A DNA stretch of 64,000 nucleotides from Nocardia sp. NBC_01503 (GCF_036327755.1 NZ_CP109596.1:2480001-2544000); one strand, 5' to 3'; shown: positions 49,908 to 59,319, counted from the first letter of the stretch. The notes: generated from the letters alone by a model not told the origin. A program made the numbers and translations.

Positions 49908-49927
49908 TTATCCACAGATGTGGACAA
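49908..49927. promoter_or_regulatory. DnaA box pair upstream of dnaA
   Basis: TTATCCACA (49908-49916) and TGTGGACAA (49919-49927, reverse complement TTGTCCACA) are perfect boxes in opposite orientation, two bases apart. Confidence 0.9.
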
Positions 49928-50107
49928 CCTGGGGATGCGCGTCGCATCCCGTCGAATCCCCCTATTCGGGCGTCGACCTGCGGTTCTTCAGCTATCAGCT
50001 GGCAACTACACGCTAGGTCGCTCCAACGCCTCGATGGACCGTACAGGAACCGGACCATCGACGCGAACCGCCTGGACACCGCCGAAAGCCCGGGCTTTAC
50101 CCCGAGT

Positions 50108-50136
50108 TTGACCCTCGTCCAGCAGATCAGTACCCT
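50108..50136 (+). promoter_or_regulatory. rpmH promoter
   Basis: TTGACC (50108-50113), a 17-base spacer and TACCCT (50131-50136), about 155 bases before the rpmH start codon. Confidence 0.7.
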
Positions 50137-50291
50137 TCTACAGTCACCCTATGGTGCGGTGGCGGCTGTGTGCTGCCCGTGCCGATAAGGGTATTTGCGC
50201 CGATGGATCCCAGATTCGCCGGATCGCAGACCGTTTCACCGACAAAGCTTCGGGCGTCAACCGACGCCCACCACCTAGAGGAGTGTTGACC

Positions 50292-50435
50292 GTGGCCAAG
50301 GGCAAGCGGACGTTCCAGCCGAACAACCGTCGTCGGGCGCGCGTCCACGGCTTCCGTCTCCGGATGCGTACCCGTGCGGGTCGCGCCATCGTTTCGGCGC
50401 GCCGTGGCAAGGGCCGCAAGTCTCTGACGGCCTGA
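50292..50435 (+). CDS. rpmH: 50S ribosomal protein L34
   Basis: A 47-residue ribosomal protein. The chain [20 protein letters not shown] followed by [17 protein letters not shown] is diagnostic of L34. The start is GTG 50292, preceded by GAGGAG. It is the first gene of the rpmH-rnpA-yidD-yidC-jag-rsmG block, read away from dnaA. Confidence 0.98.
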   Translation: MAKGKRTFQPNNRRRARVHGFRLRMRTRAGRAIVSARRGKGRKSLTA

Positions 50436-50448
50436 TTCGAGATCGTCG

Positions 50449-50868
50449 GTGCTGCCTGAGCCGTATCGGCTGCATCGACGTACCGACTTTTCCCGGACGG
50501 TGCGCCAAGGCCGGCGGATCGGGAGACGGGATCTCGTTGTGCACGTACTGCTACACGACGATCAGTCGAGCGGACCGGAACCATCCATCAGGGTGGGCGG
50601 TCCGCGTTTCGGCTTGATTGTCAGCAAGGCGGTGGGTAACGCGGTGGTACGCCACCGGGTGGCCCGCCGCCTGCGTCATATCTGTGCGAGCGTCGCGGCG
50701 GATCTGCCCGACGGCACGGATGTGGTTCTGCGCGCTCTGCCGGGCGCGGCGACAGCCCCCTCCGTCGATCTCGAGAAACAGATCCGGAGCGGGCTGCGCA
50801 AACTCGGCACCCTCAGCGAATCCGGCACGGCCGGTGGCGAATCGGGAACAGCTGGCAGCGACTCATGA
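50449..50868 (+). CDS. rnpA: Ribonuclease P protein component
   Basis: A 139-residue protein subunit of RNase P, which matures tRNA 5' ends with the RNA subunit. It starts MLPEPYRLHRRTDFSRTVRQ, and carries the signature RFGLIVSKAVGNAVVRHRVA-type RNR motif (VVRHRVARRLRH). GTG 50449 lies 14 bases after rpmH. The C-terminal 20 residues are Gly/Ser-rich. It overlaps yidD by ATGA. Confidence 0.96.
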   Translation: MLPEPYRLHRRTDFSRTVRQGRRIGRRDLVVHVLLHDDQSSGPEPSIRVGGPRFGLIVSKAVGNAVVRHRVARRLRHICASVAADLPDGTDVVLRALPGAATAPSVDLEKQIRSGLRKLGTLSESGTAGGESGTAGSDS

Positions 50869-51188
50869 ACGTCCTGCGCGCCGCTGCCCGTCTACCGGCC
50901 AAAGCTCTGATATTCCTCATCGAGCTGTATCGGACCTATGTCTCCCCCACCCGCATGCCCGTCTGCCGCTTCACTCCCACCTGTAGTGAGTACGCGGTGA
51001 CGGCGCTCCGTACGCGCGGTCTGTTCGTCGGACTCGGACTGGCAGCCGTGCGCATAGCGAAATGCGCGCCCTGGCACCCTGGTGGGTGGGACCCCGTACC
51101 GGAACGTTCGCGTCACCGGCACGCGGCAGCAGCCAATGAAGGGTCACCGTCCGCGGTGACCGGCGATACGAACGACGGGAGTACATAA
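50865..51188 (+). CDS. yidD: YidD membrane-protein insertion factor
   Basis: A 107-residue protein with the family signature [20 protein letters not shown] followed by [10 protein letters not shown] and [14 protein letters not shown]. It assists YidC-dependent insertion. The ATG at 50865 overlaps the rnpA stop codon, and yidC starts four bases after its stop. Confidence 0.95.
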   Translation: MNVLRAAARLPAKALIFLIELYRTYVSPTRMPVCRFTPTCSEYAVTALRTRGLFVGLGLAAVRIAKCAPWHPGGWDPVPERSRHRHAAAANEGSPSAVTGDTNDGST

Positions 51189-51192
51189 CGCC

Positions 51193-52281
51193 GTGCTCGA
51201 TTTCATCTACTACCCGGTGTCCGGGATCCTCTGGTTCTGGCATCGCGTCTTCGGGTGGGCGCTGGGCGACGACAGTGGTTTCGCCTGGGCGCTGGCCGTG
51301 GTGTTCCTGGTGTTCACATTGCGGTTGGTGCTGTACAAGCCGTTCGTGAAGCAGGTCCGTACCACCAAGCAGATGCAAGAGCTGCAGCCGCAGATCAAGG
51401 AACTGCAGAAGAAGTACAAGAACGATCGTCAGCAGATGACGGTCGAGATGCAGAAGCTGCAGAAGGAACACGGCTTCAATCCGCTCATGGGCTGTCTGCC
51501 TGTGCTGCTTCAGGTTCCGGTGTTCCTGGGTCTGTTCCACGTGCTGCGCTCGTTCAACCGGACCGGTACCGGTATCGGTCAGCTCGGTATGACGCCGTAT
51601 GACAACGCGCATACCGCCAACTACTTCTTCAGCGCGGGCGATGTCCAGTCCTTCCTGACCGCCCGCCTCTTCGGCGCCCCGCTGTCCGGTTTCATCACCG
51701 AGAAGACCGCGGTGCTGGAGTCCTTCGCCGAGTACGGCGGTATGCCGAGCAAGGTCGCCATCATCGCGGTGTCGGTACCGCTGATGATCATCGCGGGCCT
51801 GGCGACGCACTTCAACGCGCGCGCCTCGGTGGAGCGGCAGAGCGAGGCGGCCGCCGCCAACCCGCAGGCCGCCATGATGAACAAGCTGGCGCTGTACGTC
51901 TTCCCGCTCGGCGTGCTCGTCGGTGGTCCGTTCCTGCCGATCGCCATCCTCATCTACTGGGTCTCCAACAACATCTGGACCTACGCGCAGCAGCATCTCG
52001 TCTTCGGCCGCATGGAGAAGGAAGAGAACGAGAAGAAGGACGCCGCGCTGGAGCGTCGCGCCCAGAATGCTCCGAAGCCGGGCGCGAAGCCGGTCGATAC
52101 GCGGAAGAAGCCCGTTGTCGATGCGCCGTCGCAGGCCGACACCAATGGTGTGGATATGGCCAAGCACGATGCGCCGCAGTCGAATCAGAACGGCTCCGCC
52201 AAGTCGGGTCAGGCCAAGCAGAATCAGGCCAAGAAGCGGTCCGGCAATCGTGGGCGTGCCAACCAGAAGCGGCGCCGCTGA
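51193..52281 (+). CDS. yidC: YidC/OxaA membrane protein insertase
   Basis: A 362-residue insertase of the short actinobacterial type, without the large periplasmic domain of E. coli. It begins [20 protein letters not shown] and has about five membrane helices: near 7-27, 35-57, 98-118, 190-210 and 233-255. Residues 60-95 form the charged cytoplasmic hairpin loop. The last 80 residues are strongly basic (ending RANQKRRR) and probably contact the ribosome. GTG 51193 is the start. Confidence 0.96.
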   Translation: MLDFIYYPVSGILWFWHRVFGWALGDDSGFAWALAVVFLVFTLRLVLYKPFVKQVRTTKQMQELQPQIKELQKKYKNDRQQMTVEMQKLQKEHGFNPLMGCLPVLLQVPVFLGLFHVLRSFNRTGTGIGQLGMTPYDNAHTANYFFSAGDVQSFLTARLFGAPLSGFITEKTAVLESFAEYGGMPSKVAIIAVSVPLMIIAGLATHFNARASVERQSEAAAANPQAAMMNKLALYVFPLGVLVGGPFLPIAILIYWVSNNIWTYAQQHLVFGRMEKEENEKKDAALERRAQNAPKPGAKPVDTRKKPVVDAPSQADTNGVDMAKHDAPQSNQNGSAKSGQAKQNQAKKRSGNRGRANQKRRR

Positions 52282-52347
52282 TCTTCTCGAGGCGTTCCCT
52301 GCGACAACCGGCAGGGGCGCCGACAACTCCAGATGAAGGAAACAACC

Positions 52348-52908
52348 ATGACTGTTGAAACCGACGGAGGGGACCCCACAGTGACGGCTGCGACGGCGGC
52401 ACCGGAGACCGAGAGCGCGGCCGCGGCCGCGCCCGTGGTCGATGCCGAGGAAGCACTCATCGAAGAGGGTGAGATCGCCGGTGACTACCTGGAGCAGCTA
52501 CTGGACGTGCTCGACTTCGACGGCGATATCGACCTCGATGTCGAGGGCGACCGGGCCGTGGTGAGCATCGACGGCGGTAAGGATCTGGCGAAGCTGGTCG
52601 GTCGTCGCGGTGAGGTCCTGGACGCGCTGCAGGAGCTCACCCGGTTGGCCGTGCAGCAGGCGACCGGTGTCCGCAGTCGGCTCATGCTCGATGTCGCGGG
52701 GTGGCGCGCGAACCGTCGCAGTGAGCTGAGCGCGCTCGGCACCGAGACCGCCAAGCGGGTGCTGGAGTCGGGCGAGCGTGAGGCGCTCACCCCCATGACT
52801 CCGTTCGAGCGCAAGATCGTGCACGACGCGGTCGCCGCCGTCGATGGTGTCGTGAGTGAGAGTGAAGGCGTGGAGCCGAGCCGACGGGTCGTCGTCCTCC
52901 CCGCGTGA
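52348..52908 (+). CDS. jag: Jag/KhpB KH-R3H RNA-binding protein
   Basis: A 186-residue RNA-binding protein. An acidic N-terminal region precedes a KH domain (about 60-115; GGKDLAKLVGRRGEVLDALQ) and a C-terminal R3H domain (about 120-186; PMTPFERKIVHDAV and EPSRRVVVLPA). The ATG at 52348 follows AAGGA with correct spacing; ATG 52333 is less likely. The family is tied to cell shape and elongation control. The gene position between yidC and rsmG is conserved (Rv3920c). Confidence 0.95.
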   Translation: MTVETDGGDPTVTAATAAPETESAAAAAPVVDAEEALIEEGEIAGDYLEQLLDVLDFDGDIDLDVEGDRAVVSIDGGKDLAKLVGRRGEVLDALQELTRLAVQQATGVRSRLMLDVAGWRANRRSELSALGTETAKRVLESGEREALTPMTPFERKIVHDAVAAVDGVVSESEGVEPSRRVVVLPA

Positions 52909-52929
52909 CACGCGCACCGCACTGAAGTC

Positions 52930-52961
52930 AGGGCCCCCGCGTCGGACAGACCGGGGGCCCT
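52930..52961 (+). terminator. Terminator after jag
   Basis: AGGGCCCCCG (52930-52939) pairs perfectly with CGGGGGCCCT (52952-52961); the loop is 12 bases. Confidence 0.7.
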
Positions 52962-53061
52962 ACGCTTGTCCAGAGTTCGAAGCCCTCCGGGAAGTCTCGT
53001 GCGCCCCGAGGGTTCGGGGGCGACGCCCCTGAGAGTCCCGAGAGTTGGGTTAATCGGAAGG

Positions 53062-53763
53062 ATGTTTCACGTGGAACCTGGCACGGAGATGACCGATCTG
53101 GGTCTCGAACCGCCTGCCGCCGCCGCTGTGGTTTTCGGCGATCGACTGGAGTTGGCCCAGCGGTACTACACGGTGCTCGCGGGCGCGGGTGTGGAGCGCG
53201 GATTGATCGGACCCCGCGAGGTACCACGGCTCTGGGATCGCCACATCCTCAACTGCGCGGTGATCGGTGAGCTCATCCCCCAGGGCGCGACCGTTGTCGA
53301 TATCGGCTCCGGCGCGGGACTCCCGGGCATCCCGCTCGCCATCGCGCGACCGGATCTGCGAATCACCTTGGTGGAGCCGCTGTTGCGCCGGACCGTCTTC
53401 CTTGCCGAGTTCATCGAGGCGGCCGGACTCGAGGTGACCGTGGTGCGCGGGCGCGCGGAGCAGCCGGGTGTGAAGAAGGAGGCGGGCGGTGCGGATGTCG
53501 TCACCTCCCGTGCGGTCGCTCCCCTGGCGAAGCTGGCGGGTTGGTCCATGCCGCTGGTGCGCGATCACGGTCGCATGTTGGCGCTCAAGGGAATCAGTGC
53601 GATCGAGGAGTTGGAGCGCGATCGGGACGAACTCGCCAAGGCGGGTGCGGGCCATACCGAGGTGCTCGAATGCGGTGTGGGCGTGCTGGAGACGCCCACC
53701 ATGGTGATCAGTGCGGAGAAGCTGCCGCGGGCCGATCGTCGTAAAGCGCGTCCGAAGAAGTAG
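53062..53763 (+). CDS. rsmG: 16S rRNA m7G527 methyltransferase
   Basis: A 233-residue SAM-dependent methyltransferase of 16S rRNA (also called GidB); loss gives low-level streptomycin resistance in mycobacteria. The SAM motif is [31 protein letters not shown] and [11 protein letters not shown] are family signatures. The ATG at 53062 gives [10 protein letters not shown], encoded inside the parS-like site at 53063-53078, an arrangement also seen in other actinobacteria. GGAAGG lies just upstream. Confidence 0.96.
   Translation: MFHVEPGTEMTDLGLEPPAAAAVVFGDRLELAQRYYTVLAGAGVERGLIGPREVPRLWDRHILNCAVIGELIPQGATVVDIGSGAGLPGIPLAIARPDLRITLVEPLLRRTVFLAEFIEAAGLEVTVVRGRAEQPGVKKEAGGADVVTSRAVAPLAKLAGWSMPLVRDHGRMLALKGISAIEELERDRDELAKAGAGHTEVLECGVGVLETPTMVISAEKLPRADRRKARPKK
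53063..53078. promoter_or_regulatory. parS site overlapping the rsmG start
   Basis: TGTTTCACGTGGAACC, two mismatches to consensus, beginning at the second base of the rsmG start codon. Confidence 0.75.
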
Positions 53764-53862
53764 CTGAAACGCAGTTCTTTCAAAATCGCTGTGCGCCCCG
53801 CCCCGCCTGGGTACTGTCCGGGTCACCCCCACGCAGAGGTGGGTAGGAGCACAGGAGTTTTC

Positions 53863-54288
53863 ATGAAGACCACACGGCGTGCCGGATTCGGCGTCGCACT
53901 GCTGGGCGCATTGGCCACGACCGCGCTGGTGGCCGCGCCCCAGGCCAATGCCCTCGTCAATGGGATCAGCGTTTCGGACACCACCCTCTATGCCGGGCAG
54001 ACCTACACGGTCACGGCGGACGTCACCTTCACCTCCGGACTGTTCCAGGTGACCTTCACCGATAACGGCACGGAGATCGGCAAGGCATACCCGAGCAATA
54101 GCAAGGCGTCCGTCCAGTGGACGCCCAGCACCACCGGTTCGCATGAGCTGAAGGCGACCCAGGAGATCATCAGCAGTAAGTCCACCACCGTCACTGTGAC
54201 GACTCAGCCGACTACTCCGGGCGGGGGCACCGGCTCCTCCGGCAGCAACCCGCTCGCCGGACTGTTGAGCTCGCTCTCCGCCAAGTAG
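53863..54288 (+). CDS. Small secreted protein with Ig-like domain
   Basis: A 141-residue exported protein. The signal peptide is clear: MKTTRRAGF, a hydrophobic core ALLGALATTALVAAP and a likely cleavage after ANA (about residue 31). The mature part is a beta-rich, bacterial Ig-like domain (SDTTLYAGQTYTVTADVTFT, VQWTPSTTGSHELKATQE) followed by a Gly/Ser tail. There is no cell-wall sorting motif. The function is unknown. It sits between rsmG and parA, where mycobacteria have no such gene. ATG 53863 follows ACAGGAG. A strong terminator follows. Confidence 0.85.
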   Translation: MKTTRRAGFGVALLGALATTALVAAPQANALVNGISVSDTTLYAGQTYTVTADVTFTSGLFQVTFTDNGTEIGKAYPSNSKASVQWTPSTTGSHELKATQEIISSKSTTVTVTTQPTTPGGGTGSSGSNPLAGLLSSLSAK

Positions 54289-54334
54289 TCCGATGGTTCC
54301 CGTGGGCGAGTAGTCCACTCCCCCACCGCGACCC

Positions 54335-54373
54335 GAACGGGCGCGACGGCAAGCCCCGCCGTCGCGCCCGTTC
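54335..54373 (+). terminator. Strong terminator after the secreted-protein gene
   Basis: A perfect 16-base-pair stem (54335-54350 with 54358-54373) with a 7-base loop, followed by TGTGTTC. Confidence 0.85.
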
Positions 54374-54411
54374 TGTGTTCCCGGTCGGGCGGCAGAGTGT
54401 CTGTCCGGCTT

Positions 54412-54427
54412 GGTTTCCCGTGAAACA
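54412..54427. promoter_or_regulatory. parS site upstream of parA
   Basis: GGTTTCCCGTGAAACA, two mismatches to the parS consensus. Confidence 0.75.
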
Positions 54428-54624
54428 TCGTCCCAATTCCGTTCGGGGTGAGCGATTATGCGTGTCGCGGGTGCGGGATTGTCGTTCAACTTCCGTATTG
54501 TGTCCCGTACTGGCAAGCTATGAACGTCGAGCGTGAGTGCCCCACAGTGGCGGTGCCCGGCGGCTCTCCCTACGCGCATCCACTCGGCCACGTGTCTTTG
54601 AGTTTCTCGGGGTTAGGAGCCTGT

Positions 54625-55629
54625 ATGTCCAACGGTCCGGCGAATGTTTCACGGGAAACAACGTCCCGGGTGCACGGCATGCTCGATACCGGAACCTTCG
54701 ACGCAGAAGAGTTCAGCCGCACTCCGTTCGGGAACATCTCCCCCAGCGAGACTCCGATTGCCGCGGAGGCGCAGCGCGCCAGTCAGGTGCTGCACCCCGG
54801 CGGCAACAATGCGGTCCCGCGTCCCCGCGAACAACGGGTCATCACCATTGCCAATCAGAAGGGCGGCGTGGGTAAGACGACCACCGCGGTGAATCTGGCC
54901 GCCGCCCTCGCGGTACAGGGGATGCGGGTGCTCGTGGTCGATCTCGATCCGCAGGGCAATGCCAGCACCGCGCTCGGCATTCCGCATCACTCCGGCATCC
55001 CGTCCAGCTATGAACTGCTCATCGGCGAGTGCACCGTTCGCGACGCCATCCAGCAGAGCCCGCACAATGAGCGACTGCTCTGCATTCCGGCCACCATCGA
55101 TCTGGCGGGCGCGGAGATCGAACTCGTCTCCATGGTCGCCCGCGAGGGCCGGTTGAAGGCCGCCATCCAGGAGGCGAACCTCGCCGGATACGACATCGAC
55201 TACGTCATGATCGACTGCCCGCCCTCGCTCGGACTGCTCACCGTGAACGCGCTCGTCGCCGCCAAGGAGGTGCTGATTCCGATCCAGTGCGAGTACTACG
55301 CGCTGGAAGGTGTGGGTCAGTTGCTTCGCAATATCGGTCTGGTGCAGGCGCATCTGAACCCCGAACTACATGTCTCCACCGTCGTTCTCACCATGTACGA
55401 CGGTCGCACCAAGCTCGCCGATCAGGTGGCCGAGGAGGTGCGTGGCCACTTCGGTGACGCGGTGCTGCGCTCGGTCATCCCGCGCAGTGTGAAGGTCTCC
55501 GAGGCACCGGGCTACGGCATGACGGTGCTCGATTACGATCCGGGCTCCCGGGGTGCGATGAGCTACCTCGACGCGGGTCGCGAGATGGCGTCCAAGGCGG
55601 CGACAGCGAACAACGAAAGGGGTCAGTAG
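54625..55629 (+). CDS. parA: Chromosome partition ATPase ParA
   Basis: A 334-residue Walker ATPase that moves ParB-parS complexes. The deviant Walker A motif is [16 protein letters not shown] and the second motif is [36 protein letters not shown] is Walker B. ATG 54625 ([11 protein letters not shown]) has AGGAG eight bases upstream and is chosen over upstream in-frame starts. A parS site (54645-54660) lies within codons 7-12. It lies four bases before parB, so the two are coexpressed. Confidence 0.96.
   Translation: MSNGPANVSRETTSRVHGMLDTGTFDAEEFSRTPFGNISPSETPIAAEAQRASQVLHPGGNNAVPRPREQRVITIANQKGGVGKTTTAVNLAAALAVQGMRVLVVDLDPQGNASTALGIPHHSGIPSSYELLIGECTVRDAIQQSPHNERLLCIPATIDLAGAEIELVSMVAREGRLKAAIQEANLAGYDIDYVMIDCPPSLGLLTVNALVAAKEVLIPIQCEYYALEGVGQLLRNIGLVQAHLNPELHVSTVVLTMYDGRTKLADQVAEEVRGHFGDAVLRSVIPRSVKVSEAPGYGMTVLDYDPGSRGAMSYLDAGREMASKAATANNERGQ
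54645..54660. promoter_or_regulatory. parS site inside the 5' end of parA
   Basis: TGTTTCACGGGAAACA, one mismatch to consensus; the best parS match in the window. Confidence 0.85.
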
Positions 55630-55633
55630 ACCG

Positions 55634-56656
55634 ATGAGTCAGGCGAAGAAGGGTGGACTTGGACGTGGTCTCGCCGCGCTGATCCCAACCGGCCCCGCGG
55701 CCACACCGGGCGGGTTGGGTAGCGCTGCCGCCAATGTCGTCATCGGTCTCGATCCGACCGGACCGCAGCCGGCTTCGGCCTTCCTGCACCGGGTTCCGGA
55801 TCCGACCGATGAGTCGGTGGCGGAGGAGATCGACGCGGGCGCGACCTATCGGGAGATCCCACCCGAGCAGATCGTCCCGAATCCCAAGCAGCCGCGCCAG
55901 GTCTTCGATGACGAGGCGCTCGCCGAACTCGTGCACTCCATCAAGGAGTTCGGTCTCATGCAGCCGATCGTGGTGCGTCAGGTGGAGAGCCTGCCGACAC
56001 CGCAGTATCAGCTCATCATGGGTGAGCGGCGCTGGCGGGCCAGCCAGGCCGCGGGCCTGGAGGCCATCCCGGCGATCGTGCGTGAGACCGCGGATGATGC
56101 GCTGCTGCGGGATGCGTTGCTGGAGAACATCCATCGCGTGCAGTTGAATCCGCTCGAAGAAGCGGCGGCCTATGAACAGCTGCTCGAGGAATTCGGTGTC
56201 ACCCATGAGGAATTGGCTTCGCGAATCGGCCGTTCCCGACCCGTCGTGACGAATATGATTCGCCTGCTGAAACTTCCGATTCCGGTGCAGCGCCGGGTAG
56301 CGGCCGGTGTGCTCTCCGCCGGGCATGCCCGCGCGGTGCTGGCTTTGGAGGCGGGAGCCGCCGCGCAGGAGGCGCTCGCGATTCGGATTGTCGCCGAGGG
56401 TATGTCGGTCCGTTCCACCGAGGAAGCCGTGAAGTTGGCGAATCGGAATCCGGATGCGGCGGTCACTCCCCCGGCGCCGAAGCGCAAGCCGATTCAGATG
56501 CCGGGTTTGCAGGATGTCGCCGAGCGCCTGTCGGAATCCTTCGACACGCGCGTGACGGTGGCACTGGGTAAGCGTAAGGGCAAGATCACGGTCGAGTTCG
56601 GTTCGATCGATGATCTCGAGCGAATTGTCAGCCTGATGGAGCAATCGAAACTCTGA
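55634..56656 (+). CDS. parB: Chromosome partition protein ParB
   Basis: A 340-residue CTP-dependent clamp that loads at parS. The N-terminal peptide [14 protein letters not shown] interacts with ParA. The ParB/Srx domain contains [17 protein letters not shown] and the CTP-site motif MGERRWRAS. The helix-turn-helix for parS lies in [20 protein letters not shown]. The C-terminus is a dimerisation domain ([18 protein letters not shown]). ATG 55634. Confidence 0.97.
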   Translation: MSQAKKGGLGRGLAALIPTGPAATPGGLGSAAANVVIGLDPTGPQPASAFLHRVPDPTDESVAEEIDAGATYREIPPEQIVPNPKQPRQVFDDEALAELVHSIKEFGLMQPIVVRQVESLPTPQYQLIMGERRWRASQAAGLEAIPAIVRETADDALLRDALLENIHRVQLNPLEEAAAYEQLLEEFGVTHEELASRIGRSRPVVTNMIRLLKLPIPVQRRVAAGVLSAGHARAVLALEAGAAAQEALAIRIVAEGMSVRSTEEAVKLANRNPDAAVTPPAPKRKPIQMPGLQDVAERLSESFDTRVTVALGKRKGKITVEFGSIDDLERIVSLMEQSKL

Positions 56657-56774
56657 AATCGGCCCTACTCTGGGGTCGAGACGGAAACGTCACTGTGACG
56701 CAGATGTTTTTATCCCCCGAGAGGCGTGTTGCTTTGATCGCTTATTCTTGCTGGCGAGTAGATATCGATGCGGC

Positions 56775-57545
56775 GTGAGTGTGGATGAATCGGACAGCTG
56801 GAGGCTGAGCAGAGCGGTGTCGACCAGCGTTACCGCATTGACCCTCGGCGGACTCGACAAACTTCCGGCACATGCCCGACGGTGTGTGTTCTGGGAGATG
56901 GATCCGGCGGTGGCAGCGGACTCCCGAGAATTCAGCGACCCGGTCTTCGAGAAGGAGGCCTGGCTCTCGACCGTACTCCTGGAGTGGGGGTCGTGCGGGC
57001 AGGTCGCCTTGATCGATGGTCAACCGGCCGGGGTCGCGTTGTACTCGCCACCGAGCGTGGTGCCGCGCGCCGGACTGTTCCCCACGTCCCCGGTGAGCCC
57101 GGATGCCGTCCTGCTGACCACGCTGCGGGCCGAATTCCCGTATCACAGTGGCGATGTAGCCCAGCAGCTGATTCAGGCCGTGGTGAGCGATCTGGTGCGT
57201 CGCGGTGTGCGGGCCATCGAGGCGTTCGGTATTCGGTGGGATCCGCCGACCACCCAAATGGCGGATCTGGGTTCGATGATGTTCATGGAGCGCATCGCCC
57301 CCACCCCCACACGGGCGGCCAAGACCCCGTCCGCCTCGGCCGGGTGCGCGCCGGAGACCTGCATGATCGACGCCGACTTCCTGGAGGAGGTCGGATTCAA
57401 AGTGGTTGCCGCACACCACCGTTTCCCGCGGCTGCGGTTGGAGCTGGACAGCGACCACCTGTGGAAGGAAGACGTGGAGCGTGCGCTCGATCAGCTGCTG
57501 GCGACAGCGGCGCTGAGTATGCCGAACCGCCTGATCACCCTCTAG
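56775..57545 (+). CDS. GNAT-fold acetyltransferase-like protein (Rv3916c-like)
   Basis: A 256-residue protein that matches the position of M. tuberculosis Rv3916c, after parB. The middle part (GQVALIDGQPAGVALYSPP and the later VSDLVRRGVRAIEAFG) fits the GNAT acetyltransferase fold; the cofactor loop is not textbook. The C-terminal stretch CMIDADFLEEVGFKVVAAHH also agrees with GNAT. The start is GTG 56775 (SVDESDSWRLS). The substrate is unknown. It converges with cwlM; a two-way terminator lies between. Confidence 0.75.
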   Translation: MSVDESDSWRLSRAVSTSVTALTLGGLDKLPAHARRCVFWEMDPAVAADSREFSDPVFEKEAWLSTVLLEWGSCGQVALIDGQPAGVALYSPPSVVPRAGLFPTSPVSPDAVLLTTLRAEFPYHSGDVAQQLIQAVVSDLVRRGVRAIEAFGIRWDPPTTQMADLGSMMFMERIAPTPTRAAKTPSASAGCAPETCMIDADFLEEVGFKVVAAHHRFPRLRLELDSDHLWKEDVERALDQLLATAALSMPNRLITL

Positions 57546-57564
57546 ATCGTTCGAGGCAGAGTAA

Positions 57565-57602
57565 AACCCCGCTCCCCCGAGGAAATCTGGGTGGGCGGGG
57601 TT
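57565..57602. terminator. Two-way terminator between acetyltransferase-like gene and cwlM
   Basis: AACCCCGC (57565-57572) pairs with GCGGGGTT (57595-57602). The forward strand continues CTTCGTCT and the reverse strand TTACTCTG, after GGGGTTTTAC, so it can stop both transcripts. Confidence 0.7.
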
Positions 57603-57622
57603 CTTCGTCTGTCGGAGACTAC

Positions 57623-58822
57623 TCAGATACGCTCGGCGGCGGCCAATTCCTCGGCGAGCAGTTCGGCGAAGGTGTAGGTACCGGTGGGCTGATCGTCCTG
57701 CCCGAGCAGGTACAGCCGCTTCACCGAGATCAGGATCGCCTCCGCGATCACATCCCGCATACGCGGATTGGTGAGTACCGACGAGTCGTAATCGCTTGTC
57801 AGATAGCCGATATCGACCTGGACGGTCGGCATCTTGGTGAGTCGCAGCAGATCCCAGGTGCGTGCGTGCGTGCGGCAGTCCTGCAGGGAGGTGCGCGCCA
57901 CGATCTCGCGCTGGATGAATCCGGCCAGCACCTGGCCGATCATCGAGGTGGAGCCGTGTGAATTGCCGAAGTGGAAGCTCGCCACCCCGCTGGCGGAGGT
58001 GCTGGGGTTACCGGCGCAGCGCAGCGAGATCATCAGATCGGCGTCGAAGGTATTGGAGGTTTCGGCGCGTTCGGCATCGGAGGGATTGGCTCCCCAGGGC
58101 CGGGACAGGAAGGTCTCCATACCCGTTGCGGCCATACGTCCTTCGAGGCGGCTGGCCAGATCCCAGAGGATCTCCGATTCGTAGACGTCGCCGAATTCGC
58201 TGGGTACGGCCGAGCCCTTGTCCGGTCCGCCCAGGCCCGGATCGATGACGATGCGCTTCCCGGTCAGCTGTGGGCCGGCGCGGTGCACGACCTCTTCCTC
58301 GGCGATGCGATGCGGATTGCCGCCGGTGACGCGTGCGCCCAGCAGCTCCAGTGAGCGGAGCGTGTCCGGCCCGCAGATGCCGTCCCCGGCGAGGCCGATC
58401 TCACGCTGGAAGGAGGTGAGGCCCTCGTGGGTGTGCGGTCCGAAGTAGCCGTCCACCCGGCCCACGTAGAAGCCCAGATCCTGCAACCGGCGCTGCAGGG
58501 TGGCGACATCGTCGCCGTACAGCGGTGCGGAGAGCTGATAGATCAGGGTGCGTGCGCCGAGGCGGTAGGAGGCTTCCTTGAGGGCTCGGTAGGTGGCCGG
58601 GCCCACCACCCCGTCGACGAGCAGGCCGCGGTGCTGCTGGAACGCGCGCACCGCGGAGTCGAGGTCGTGGTCGAAGGTGGCTTCGATGTCCTTCCAGTAC
58701 TCGCCACTGCCATTGCCGTTGGTTTCGGCGGTGGGGTGTGAGTTCAGGAATCCGAGACTTGCGAGGGTGCCCCGAACCTCAGCTACGGCTGGTCCAGTAT
58801 CGCCGTGACGAAGTCGGTGCAT
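57623..58822 (-). CDS. cwlM: CwlM: amidase-like regulator of peptidoglycan precursor synthesis
   Basis: A 399-residue protein with two N-terminal peptidoglycan-binding type 1 domains (about 1-80 and 90-165; VDGVVGPATYRAL, VDGYFGPHTHEGL) and an amidase_3-type domain (about 185-370). The first zinc histidine of IDPGHGG is Leu (IDPGLGG), and the usual SIHAN histidine region reads SLRCAGNP, so zinc binding looks lost; the Glu in YESEILWDLA remains. In mycobacteria CwlM is a cytosolic substrate of PknB that activates MurA and binds FhaA and MurJ, so a non-catalytic form is expected. No signal peptide is visible. ATG 58822 is preferred over 58861. Confidence 0.93.
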   Translation of the reverse strand: MHRLRHGDTGPAVAEVRGTLASLGFLNSHPTAETNGNGSGEYWKDIEATFDHDLDSAVRAFQQHRGLLVDGVVGPATYRALKEASYRLGARTLIYQLSAPLYGDDVATLQRRLQDLGFYVGRVDGYFGPHTHEGLTSFQREIGLAGDGICGPDTLRSLELLGARVTGGNPHRIAEEEVVHRAGPQLTGKRIVIDPGLGGPDKGSAVPSEFGDVYESEILWDLASRLEGRMAATGMETFLSRPWGANPSDAERAETSNTFDADLMISLRCAGNPSTSASGVASFHFGNSHGSTSMIGQVLAGFIQREIVARTSLQDCRTHARTWDLLRLTKMPTVQVDIGYLTSDYDSSVLTNPRMRDVIAEAILISVKRLYLLGQDDQPTGTYTFAELLAEELAAAERI

Positions 58823-58968
58823 GCGTAAGAGCCCTTTCCTTCCGCCAACCCGGGTACCCACTCGTGCACAGGTCTACACACCCGTGCACGACCGGAGCGT
58901 CGGTCGATTGTCTCAGACCCGGACCAGATTTCGGCAACTGTCGAGTGCAGGCATCGTACGGCGCGTCG

Positions 58969-59307
58969 TCAGATAACACCCTCGAGTTCGCGCAGAAGGG
59001 CCGCTTTGCCCTTTGCGCCGACGATCCGCTTGACTTCCTGGCCCCCTTGGAACAGCACCATGGTAGGCAACGACAGGATGCCGTAGTCCTTCGAGGTCTC
59101 CGGATTGGCGTCCGCGTCGACCTTTGCGATGGTCAGGGTATCGGTATGGCTGGCGGCGATCTCCTCGAGCACCGGGGCGACCATCTTGCAGGGGCCGCAC
59201 CAGGCCGCCCAGAAGTCGACCAGGACCGGCTTCTCGCTGGCCAGCACATCCTGTGCGAACGTCTTATCGCTCACCGTGATGGTGGCGGTGGTCTTGGCGT
59301 CGGACAT
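58969..59307 (-). CDS. trxA: Thioredoxin
   Basis: A 112-residue thioredoxin with the active site WAAWCGPCKMVAP and the cis-proline motif LSLPTMVLF. It reduces protein disulfides in the cytosol with electrons from TrxB. ATG 59307 is 12 bases after the trxB stop, so the genes are cotranscribed. In M. tuberculosis this locus carries trxC. Confidence 0.97.
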   Translation of the reverse strand: MSDAKTTATITVSDKTFAQDVLASEKPVLVDFWAAWCGPCKMVAPVLEEIAASHTDTLTIAKVDADANPETSKDYGILSLPTMVLFQGGQEVKRIVGAKGKAALLRELEGVI

Positions 59308-59319
59308 GGGTCGATCTCC

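Larger units (their letters stand above)
49776..50291. other. Divergent dnaA-rpmH promoter region
   Basis: 516 bases with no gene. The left part carries two DnaA boxes (49908-49927) near the dnaA promoter; the right part carries the rpmH promoter (50108-50136). An rpmH leader of about 150 bases follows the promoter. Confidence 0.75.
54289..54624. other. parA upstream region
   Basis: 336 bases without a gene: a terminator for the secreted-protein gene (54335-54373), a parS site (54412-54427) and the presumed parA promoter between 54430 and 54610. In-frame upstream starts exist at 54448 and 54520 but lack ribosome sites. Confidence 0.6.

Noticed and set aside
54448..54624. N-terminal extension of ParA
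   Set aside because: No ribosome site at 54448 or 54520, whereas ATG 54625 has AGGAG; the extension shows no ParA-like sequence.
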